In this document: positions 6,071-10,968 of the stretch, piece by piece
How the letters are laid out: every line of letters begins with the position of its first letter
Position numbering within the stretch: the first letter of the stretch is position 1
Source: JBBDSJ01 sp040905025
GTDB taxonomy: Bacteria > Pseudomonadota > Gammaproteobacteria > Methylohalomonadales > Methylohalomonadaceae
NCBI GenBank assembly: GCA_040905025.1
Contig: JBBDSJ010000021.1
Span: forward strand, 1-10,968
DNA length: 10,968 bases
Reading direction: 5' to 3'
Notes under the pieces: generated by a model
Databases searched by the model: none
The model's input: the letters and a program-made list of their open reading frames with translations, nothing else
Told to the model about the DNA's origin: nothing
Program-made: the position numbers and the translations under genes

Positions 6071-6721
6071 GTGCTATTACTGTATGGCATTTATCTTGGC
6101 TGGCAGCTATTGCCAATCGGCGCATTTTTCAATTCACTTTTGCTCTGGATAGATACGCTTGGCCCGGCCGGATTACTTCTCTACACCACCGTATATATCA
6201 TCGCAACAATATGCATAACCCCGCTGGCACCCCTGGCTGTAGCGGCCGGTATTGCCTTTGATCTGCCTGTTGCAATTTTTACTACTGTTATTGCCGCAAA
6301 GCTGGGAGCAGGATTGGCATTCGCCTTGTCACGCAGCTTGTTTCGTGAACATACCAATGCCTACATCGCCAGACGGCCAAAACTTGCAGTTATCGAACAA
6401 AGCATAAGTGAACAGGGCTGGAAGCTGGTATTTCTGTTGCGATTGAGCCCGGTTATCCCGTCGCATATCCTGAATTATCTTTGTGGAATCACCAGCATCA
6501 GCAACCGGGCCTATATTCTGGCCACCCTGCTCGGCAAGATACCGCTGGTGTCACTATTATGCTATAGCGGCAGTCTTGCTGCCCGGGATCACGGCAGTGT
6601 AACAACTCCTGTCACGTTTCTGTTTTATAGTCTGGGGCTGGCCGCTACAGTGTATGTCTACTGGCAGGTACGCTGTACAGTTAATCGGCATTTACAACAA
6701 CAGGGCATTATTGATGACTGA
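6071..6721 (+). CDS. TVP38/TMEM64 (DedA-like, VTT domain) membrane protein
   Basis: This integral inner-membrane protein is of the VTT/SNARE-associated type; relatives are implicated in lipid scrambling or transport and in envelope homeostasis. Hydrophobic helices are spread over about 1-10, 20-50, 53-90, 145-170 and 180-200. The core signature is LLRLSPVIPSHILNYLCGITSISNRAYILATLLGKIP, starting at residue 122: the R-x-S-P-x-x-P and N-Y-x-x-G-x-T pattern of the TVP38 group. The first recognised start is GTG at 6071, giving 216 residues, with no ribosome binding site. The frame upstream is open back to the TGA at 6011-6013 and reads like a genuine membrane-protein N-terminus, so the true start may be a rare codon further left. 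The stop overlaps the next gene's ATG by eight bases. Confidence 0.85.
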   Translation: MLLLYGIYLGWQLLPIGAFFNSLLLWIDTLGPAGLLLYTTVYIIATICITPLAPLAVAAGIAFDLPVAIFTTVIAAKLGAGLAFALSRSLFREHTNAYIARRPKLAVIEQSISEQGWKLVFLLRLSPVIPSHILNYLCGITSISNRAYILATLLGKIPLVSLLCYSGSLAARDHGSVTTPVTFLFYSLGLAATVYVYWQVRCTVNRHLQQQGIIDD

Positions 6722-7715
6722 CTTCAAACAACCGCCGCGCCAATATAATGCTGACGGTGAATTACGCAAGGTTGGCTATGAAATTGAATATGCCGGTGTG
6801 GACTTGCTGCTTTCGGCAGAATGCGTGCAGTCAGTCACGGGCGGCAAGCTGGAGCAGGAAAACCCGTATCGATATATCGTATCCGACACTGAATTTGGTG
6901 AGTTCGGCATAGAAGTTGATGCCAGTATTTTACAGGAGCAATCCTACGAGAATTTCCTGCAGAATATCGGTATCGATATTGACACTCTGGATATCCGTGC
7001 GCCGCTGGAAGATTTCATACGCAATACCGCTGCGAATGTTGTTCCGAACGAGATTGTTACACCGCCCATCCCGCTGGACCGCATGTCCATTGTCGATGAC
7101 ATTCGCACCGTGCTGGTTAATGAACAGGCACACGGTACCCGGGGTTCGCTTATTTACGGTTTCGGCGTACACATGAACCCGGAATTGCCGTCAACAGAGA
7201 CGGCAGATCTGCTTGCCTGGCTGCGTGCCTACTCATTACTGCATGACTGGTTGCGTCAGCGCGCCGATGTTGACTGGACCCGCCGCATCGGCCCATACAT
7301 CAACCCGTACCCCGCCGAATATCTGACGCTGATAACTGATCCCGATTATGCCCCCGATAACAAGCAGCTCATTGCTGATTATGTCAGGCTTATCCCTTCG
7401 CGCAATCATGCCCTCGATATGTTGCCGGCATTTCTGCACATTACCGGTGAAACCCTGCTGGGCAAACTGAAAGAACCGCATTTGATAAAGCCACGACCTG
7501 CATTTCATTACCGGTTACCTAATTGCCTGCTTGATGATCCGGACTGGCGTCTGGCGAAAGAATGGAATGACTGGGTAATCGTCGAAACACTGGCTGATAA
7601 TACAGAGTCATTAAAAGAATTATGCAAGGCCTATCGCAAGCGTGATGCTTCATGGTGGCAACGTTTGACTAAAGACTGGGTAAAAATTGCTGCGAAATAT
7701 GTCAAGACAGACTAA
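6714..7715 (+). CDS. Glutamine-synthetase-fold amidoligase (Amidoligase_2 type)
   Basis: This is a predicted ATP-dependent carboxylate-amine/ammonia ligase of the GS-like amidoligase family. The N-terminal GYEIEYAGVD (21-30) carries the paired glutamates that bind metal in this fold. EFGEFGIEVDAS (60-71), EIVTPPIPL (113-121) and YGFGVHMN (148-155, with His153) are the other family blocks. A helical C-terminal part follows, with SRNHALDMLP (229-238) and RPAFHYRLPN (261-270), a basic pattern suited to phosphate binding. The length of 333 residues is normal. The start at 6714 is preceded by AGGG eight bases away and overlaps the upstream stop. An earlier ATG at 6654 lies well inside the VTT gene and is unlikely. 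The PuuD-like gene begins 17 bases before this stop codon, a pairing reported for the family. The substrate is not known. Confidence 0.85.
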   Translation: MTDFKQPPRQYNADGELRKVGYEIEYAGVDLLLSAECVQSVTGGKLEQENPYRYIVSDTEFGEFGIEVDASILQEQSYENFLQNIGIDIDTLDIRAPLEDFIRNTAANVVPNEIVTPPIPLDRMSIVDDIRTVLVNEQAHGTRGSLIYGFGVHMNPELPSTETADLLAWLRAYSLLHDWLRQRADVDWTRRIGPYINPYPAEYLTLITDPDYAPDNKQLIADYVRLIPSRNHALDMLPAFLHITGETLLGKLKEPHLIKPRPAFHYRLPNCLLDDPDWRLAKEWNDWVIVETLADNTESLKELCKAYRKRDASWWQRLTKDWVKIAAKYVKTD

Positions 7716-8475
7716 ACCGCTTATTGCGATTACCGGCCCCGATCATGGTGGTACGCTGGCATGGCTGTTTACCTGGCTGGCGATCTGGCGTGCCGGCGGC
7801 AAGGCCAAATGGGTGACGCCCTCGCAAAATCAAGCGCAGCCGGAATTCGATGGTCTGATTATTGGCGGCGGTGCCGACATTACACCCGAAAGCTACGGTC
7901 ATTCCCTGCTGGAGATTCCGGATACCGACAAAACCCAGTCATGGTTTAAACGGCTGTGCAGCCTGATATTTTATCCACTCTTTATATTGCTACGGCGTCT
8001 GTTCAGCGTAAAGCATTATCAGGGACTGGATGAATCACGTGATCAACTGGAAACAGCATTACTGCAACAGGCCCTGGATCAGCATAAACCTGTTCTGGGG
8101 ATTTGCCGCGGCATGCAACTGATTAATGTCTATTTCGGCGGTACACTGCACCAGGATATCAGTACTTTTTATAGCGAAAGCCAGCAGATTTGGTCCGTAT
8201 TGCCCAGAAAATCCATTGTGATAAAAAACGATTCAAGGCTTGCGGATATTCTGCAGACAGATCGGCTGCAGGTTAACGCATTGCACCGTCAGAGTATTGA
8301 CCAACTGGGTGACGGACTGCATACCAGCGCATGGGAACCGAATAAAGTTGTGCAGGCGATTGAAGCAATCGACAAGAGTTTTATACTCGGCGTACAGTGG
8401 CATCCTGAGTATCTACCTCATCAGCCACGTCAACTATGCATATTCAAACAGTTCATTCAGGAGGCCTCCCGATGA
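7699..8475 (+). CDS. PuuD-like class I GATase/peptidase C26 with hydrophobic insert
   Basis: This predicted gamma-glutamyl amide hydrolase or glutamine amidotransferase has 258 residues. LIIGGGADITPESYG (53-67) gives the oxyanion region. PVLGICRGMQLINVYFGG (131-148) carries the nucleophile Cys136. NALHRQSID (193-201) and GVQWHPEYL (231-239) supply His235 and Glu237, so the triad is complete. Between residues 68 and 110 there is an insert with a hydrophobic, arginine-flanked core (SLIFYPLFILLRRLFS, 88-103). PuuD itself lacks it; it could dip into the membrane. The start at 7699 overlaps the amidoligase by 17 bases and has no strong Shine-Dalgarno, so coupled translation is likely. An in-frame TTG lies at 7687. 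With the amidoligase, the pair could make and cleave the same gamma-glutamyl-type bond, or feed it nitrogen. Confidence 0.87.
   Translation: MSRQTKPLIAITGPDHGGTLAWLFTWLAIWRAGGKAKWVTPSQNQAQPEFDGLIIGGGADITPESYGHSLLEIPDTDKTQSWFKRLCSLIFYPLFILLRRLFSVKHYQGLDESRDQLETALLQQALDQHKPVLGICRGMQLINVYFGGTLHQDISTFYSESQQIWSVLPRKSIVIKNDSRLADILQTDRLQVNALHRQSIDQLGDGLHTSAWEPNKVVQAIEAIDKSFILGVQWHPEYLPHQPRQLCIFKQFIQEASR
8459..8464 (+). promoter_or_regulatory. Strong ribosome binding site of the DUF502 gene
   Basis: AGGAGG lies seven bases before the ATG at 8472, inside the end of the PuuD-like gene. It settles the start in favour of 8472 over the in-frame ATG at 8436, and is the best Shine-Dalgarno sequence in the cluster. 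Confidence 0.85.
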
Positions 8476-9062
8476 AAAATTTCAGCAAATATCTGTTACG
8501 TGGAATTCTGACATTGTTACCATTACTCCTGACCCTGTATCCACTTTATTATTTCTTTACCTGGTCGGATTCGTTATCGCGCTCACTCTCTGAAAAACTT
8601 TTGCCGGGTATTGACTACATCCCTGGCAGCGGCATAGTACTGGGCATACTTGCATTAGTTCTGCTTGGTGTGTTGATGTCGTCGCAGCTCATGCAACGAT
8701 TGTATGGGTTAATTGAACTGCCTTTCAAAAATATCCCGCTGGTAAAAAGTCTTTATAATGCCATTAAGGAACTGACAGTCTTTCTGTCGCCTTCCGAAGA
8801 TCAAAAGGCCGACAAGGTTGTACTGATCAGAATGCCGGGAAACGATACCGAATGTGTCGGCTTTGTCATGCGTGACAATTTGAAAAAAATGCCTGAGGGT
8901 GTCAGCAAGGAAGACCGCTCTGCTGTCTATATACCGATGAGCTATCAGGTGGGTGGTTTTACCCTGTTTCTGCCCAATGACTGGTTAACACCGCTGGATA
9001 TTTCAGTAGATGAAGCCATGAAGAATACACTTACCGGCTGGATTGCCCGCACTGAAAAATAA
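8472..9062 (+). CDS. DUF502 family membrane protein
   Basis: This 196-residue inner-membrane protein is of the DUF502 family, whose plant relatives are the COV/LCV proteins; its bacterial function is unknown. After a basic start (MKNFSKYLLR) come two membrane helices at about 11-30 and 53-70, separated by SRSLSEKLLPG. The family core follows: IELPFKNIPLVKSLYNAIKELTVFLS (starting at 81), then the soluble strands KVVLIRMPGNDTECVGFVMRD (starting at 115) and the AVYIPMSYQVGGFTLFLP block (starting at 151). Length and order are normal. Its ATG overlaps the previous TGA in an ATGA arrangement, so it is co-translated with the amidoligase pair. DUF502 genes also occur in many other contexts, so co-operonic position alone does not prove a shared pathway. 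Confidence 0.9.
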   Translation: MKNFSKYLLRGILTLLPLLLTLYPLYYFFTWSDSLSRSLSEKLLPGIDYIPGSGIVLGILALVLLGVLMSSQLMQRLYGLIELPFKNIPLVKSLYNAIKELTVFLSPSEDQKADKVVLIRMPGNDTECVGFVMRDNLKKMPEGVSKEDRSAVYIPMSYQVGGFTLFLPNDWLTPLDISVDEAMKNTLTGWIARTEK

Positions 9063-9081
9063 CTGCTAATAGTGAATTGAT

Positions 9082-9774
9082 ATGAAACGGGCGCTGATAC
9101 TGCAAACATTGGCATTTGAGGATCCGGATACACTGACACCGTTACTGGAAGCCGCCGGCTATACCATTGAGACTGTGCTGCTGCCGATAGAGTCACCTGC
9201 CGCAACACGGATTGCGAATTGTGATCTGCTGGTGCTGATGGGCGGGCCTGTCAGCGTGAACGACGACGCCGACTTTCCGTTTATCGCGCCACTATGCGAC
9301 ATGCTCGCCAAACGTATTGCCGCTGGCCGGCCAACACTGGGCATTTGTCTCGGTGCGCAATTTATTGCCAAATCACTGGGAGCCACTGTACAACCGATGG
9401 CAAGCAATGAAATTGGCTGGTCACCACTTATCCTGACGGACAGCGGTCAGCAGTCGTGTATGCGCCATCTCAAGGATGTTCAGGTGCTGCACTGGCACGG
9501 TGAATACTTCACCATTCCGGCAGCAGCAGATTTGCTGGCCGGTACTGCTGCCTGCCAAAATCAGGCCTTCCGTGTTGCAGAACATACCCTGGCTTTACAG
9601 TTCCATCCGGAAGTCAGTGCCCGTGGTCTGGAGCGATGGTATGTCGGGCATACGCTGGAACTTGCTCATGCCAAAATCAATATCCCCGCGTTACGACAGG
9701 CCGGGCAAGCCCATGCACCCCTGTTGGCTGCTGCTACTGCCAAATGCATTGATTCATGGCTGCATCAGTTATAG
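9082..9774 (+). CDS. Class I glutamine amidotransferase (GMP synthase-like GATase domain)
   Basis: This is a free-standing GATase of 230 residues, the kind that strips ammonia from glutamine or hydrolyses a gamma-glutamyl bond. LLVLMGGPVSV (49-59) forms the oxyanion region and PTLGICLGAQFIAKSLGA (84-101) carries the nucleophile Cys89. HWHGEYFTIP (137-146) is the usual substrate-side block, and LQFHPEVS (172-179) gives His175 and Glu177, completing the triad. It belongs to the GMP-synthase-like COG0518 type, distinct from the PuuD-like enzyme upstream, so this short region has two different GATase-fold enzymes. It begins 19 bases after the DUF502 stop with only a weak AGTGA upstream, so it is probably the last gene of the same transcript. 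No synthetase partner domain is fused. Confidence 0.88.
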   Translation: MKRALILQTLAFEDPDTLTPLLEAAGYTIETVLLPIESPAATRIANCDLLVLMGGPVSVNDDADFPFIAPLCDMLAKRIAAGRPTLGICLGAQFIAKSLGATVQPMASNEIGWSPLILTDSGQQSCMRHLKDVQVLHWHGEYFTIPAAADLLAGTAACQNQAFRVAEHTLALQFHPEVSARGLERWYVGHTLELAHAKINIPALRQAGQAHAPLLAAATAKCIDSWLHQL

Positions 9775-9840
9775 CGCATAGCAACTAAATTTATGGCAAA
9801 TGCTGTTTGGCAAGGAACCACCACGGCCAACTGAAGTTCA

Positions 9841-9873
9841 TAGTGTCAATATTTATAATCCGTCCCGACACTA
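9841..9873 (+). promoter_or_regulatory. Inverted repeat bracketing a perfect -10 box
   Basis: TAGTGTC (9841-9847) and GACACTA (9867-9873) are perfect inverted copies separated by 19 bases. Between them lies TATAAT (9854-9859), an exact -10 consensus; the hexamer CTGAAG 17 bases upstream (9831-9836) is a weak -35. The start codon of the secreted protein follows at 9888. The arrangement fits an operator overlapping the promoter, although a stem in RNA cannot be ruled out. The regulator is unknown. Confidence 0.45.
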
Positions 9874-9887
9874 GCGAATAAAATAAC

Positions 9888-10454
9888 ATGAACATATCCA
9901 GGACTTTTGCCTTAACGTGCGTAACAACAACGCTTATCCTGCCAACCAGTCTTCAGGCGCAATACAAATCAGCCCTGATCGTGCATGCCGATGCGGTACA
10001 TTACATGGATGAGGCGCGCGAACAGACGCAAGGTTGTGGTTTGTTGATGACTGCAACGAGTATTAATGGTGACTTCATCTCCGCCGTTATTCGTTTGCAG
10101 AATGAACCGGATACTGGTCGGGAACTACTTGAGTACATCGTCACCAGCGGCAACGTCAACTACAACAACGGGATGGAAAACTTTAAATATGTCCGCGAAG
10201 CCTGGTTTGAAACAGATACAATAGAGACGCGATCCTTGGCCACCAGCGGGCGTAGCACGGCTGACTATGCCTTCTCAGGCAAGATCAACAGCGACAGTGC
10301 TACCGAACTGTTCGAACAACTACTGCATGAACCCTTCACCATGTACGTCGATAACGGCCAACCGGCTGACGTTTTCGCACATACCTTTGAAGATGCCTTC
10401 GACAATTATGTAAAGCAAATTGCCGATCCGTGTCTGCAGGCATTCCGGCAATAA
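9888..10454 (+). CDS. Hypothetical secreted protein
   Basis: I do not recognise the family. The 188-residue protein has a signal peptide: a basic residue at 5, a hydrophobic core at about 7-19 and a TSLQA/QY cleavage site after residue 24. The mature part has no membrane helix and exactly two cysteines, Cys50 (in QGCGLLM) and Cys182 (in DPCLQ), positioned to join the two ends of the domain by a disulphide in the periplasm. A middle section with alternating strands (FISAVIRLQNE, then LLEYIVTSGNV) is followed by an acidic C-terminal half with many Asp, Glu, Phe and Tyr. The start has no strong ribosome binding site but is placed well behind a promoter-like element. It appears to be a single gene, not part of the GATase cluster. 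Codon use looks like that of its neighbours. Confidence 0.65.
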   Translation: MNISRTFALTCVTTTLILPTSLQAQYKSALIVHADAVHYMDEAREQTQGCGLLMTATSINGDFISAVIRLQNEPDTGRELLEYIVTSGNVNYNNGMENFKYVREAWFETDTIETRSLATSGRSTADYAFSGKINSDSATELFEQLLHEPFTMYVDNGQPADVFAHTFEDAFDNYVKQIADPCLQAFRQ

Positions 10455-10462
10455 CACAGCAA

Positions 10463-10480
10463 TTTTTCATATTTTTCATA
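10463..10480. repeat. Tandem 9-bp repeat
   Basis: TTTTTCATA occurs twice in direct tandem, 8 bases after the stop codon of the secreted protein. It is AT-rich and lies just ahead of an inverted repeat. It may be chance or part of a transcript end. Confidence 0.5.
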
Positions 10481-10493
10481 TGTTATGTTTATG

Positions 10494-10516
10494 ACAAAGT
10501 GACGGCGGCACTTTGT
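10494..10516. repeat. Inverted repeat ACAAAGTG/CACTTTGT
   Basis: The 8-base arms ACAAAGTG (10494-10501) and CACTTTGT (10509-10516) are perfectly complementary around ACGGCGG. The hairpin stands 39 bases past the stop of the secreted-protein gene and may end that transcript, but no T-tract follows on the plus strand. Its right arm overlaps the GTG that opens the short orphan frame. Confidence 0.45.
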
Positions 10517-10622
10517 GCATAACCTGAGCTTTTATCCGGCATTTACCGATCCGGCCGCCGATTACCGCGTCGTCACCAACTTCGCCGGCGAAATGCCACT
10601 CGGTGGTGGTGACTGGAAATAA
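10515..10622 (+). pseudogene. Orphan C-terminal coding fragment or small ORF
   Basis: A frame of 35 codons runs from a GTG at 10515 to TAA at 10620-10622. It includes FYPAFTDPAADYRVV and then NFAGEMPLGGGDWK. Composition and GC-rich third positions (many GCC, GTC, ACC, TTC) look like real coding sequence, and the mixture reads like the tail of a larger folded protein, not a free small protein. The frame is closed by a TGA at 10500-10502 and has no ribosome binding site. I do not recognise the parent family. A truncated remnant left by a deletion is the likeliest reading; a genuine small ORF is possible. Confidence 0.35.
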
Positions 10623-10636
10623 TCAGCAAAAAAGCA

Positions 10637-10968
10637 TCAGGTCGACTGGACACGGCTAATCGCCAACTCAAGAGTTTCCTCATCCAGTTGGAAACTGTCA
10701 CGATACTCACCCTCTGGTGTATCGCTGGTTGATACCTTGATTGCCAGCGTTTCACTGCTAATCCAGTCGGCATGTTCACTGATAGCAGCGCGCAACCGCT
10801 CACTGGCCTGATACTGCACGTCTATCCGGTCGGTCAGATTCAAATCAGCCTGCTTGCGCATGTTCTGGATACGGTTAACGCATTCACGTGCAAACCCTTT
10901 TGCCTGCAGAGCGTCAGTCATGGCGGTGTCCAGCGCCACGGTGATACTGCCATCCTGCGCCACCAGCC
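10637..10968 (-). CDS. ileS: Isoleucyl-tRNA synthetase, C-terminal end (partial)
   Basis: These are the last 110 or so residues of IleRS, which charges tRNA-Ile in the cytoplasm; the rest lies beyond the right edge. The visible sequence includes VALDTAMTDALQAKGFAREC, then VNRIQNMRKQADLNLTDRI and a SSETLAIKVS stretch near the end. The pattern of ALDT, L-x-A-x-G-x-A-R-E, then VNRIQNMRK followed by TDRI is characteristic of the C-terminal region of the long, eukaryote-like IleRS class (about 1,050 residues). It differs from the zinc-binding tail of the E. coli type. That class is known for low sensitivity to mupirocin. The frame is open to the window edge, so the GTG near 10963 is not a real start. 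The stop codon lies 14 bases from the orphan frame's stop. Confidence 0.88.
   Translation of the reverse strand, partial: LVAQDGSITVALDTAMTDALQAKGFARECVNRIQNMRKQADLNLTDRIDVQYQASERLRAAISEHADWISSETLAIKVSTSDTPEGEYRDSFQLDEETLELAISRVQST

Noticed and set aside
6010..6261. 83-codon frame starting at TTG 6010, overlapping the DUF4404 stop codon
   Set aside because: It is out of frame with the VTT protein whose motifs are clear, and its translation has no recognisable pattern.

Overview
This window looks like ordinary chromosome from a gammaproteobacterium of moderate GC content. The evidence is the fused RlmKL methyltransferase, which is typical of Gammaproteobacteria, together with a DUF502 membrane protein, a DUF4404 protein, a CBS-domain MgtE transporter and the tail of a long-type isoleucyl-tRNA synthetase. 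No phage, transposase, CRISPR array, rRNA or tRNA is visible. The species cannot be named from the sequence alone.

Layout. Positions 1-259 carry no gene but hold a cluster of hairpin-forming dispersed repeats. A minus-strand yqeC-like gene (selenium-dependent molybdenum hydroxylase accessory protein) is divergent from rlmKL (1119-3251). rlmKL converges with a small secreted DUF3280/DUF2380-type protein (3270-3881, minus). A gap of about 430 bases (3882-4309) holds the DUF3280-type gene's promoter on one strand. On the other it holds a strong-looking promoter and a leader of about 240 nt in front of mgtE (4310-5662). The leader can form two partly exclusive structures, one of which pairs perfectly with the mgtE ribosome binding site.

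From 5744 to 9774 all genes are on the plus strand and tightly packed: a DUF4404 protein, a TVP38/DedA-like (VTT) membrane protein, a glutamine-synthetase-fold amidoligase, a PuuD-like class I glutamine amidotransferase/peptidase, a DUF502 membrane protein and a second class I glutamine amidotransferase. The VTT, amidoligase, PuuD-like and DUF502 genes overlap end to end, which implies one translationally coupled unit. An amidoligase paired with a GATase-fold hydrolase fits a reported idea: the ligase makes an amide or isopeptide bond and the hydrolase breaks it or supplies nitrogen. The membrane neighbours, and a hydrophobic insert in the PuuD-like enzyme, suggest that the chemistry happens at the inner membrane. 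The substrate is unknown. This is the best candidate here for an incompletely described system.

The right end has an unrecognised secreted 188-aa protein (9888-10454) behind an inverted repeat that brackets a perfect TATAAT box. A short stretch (10515-10622) reads like the orphan C-terminus of a protein. The 3' end of ileS runs off the window on the minus strand.
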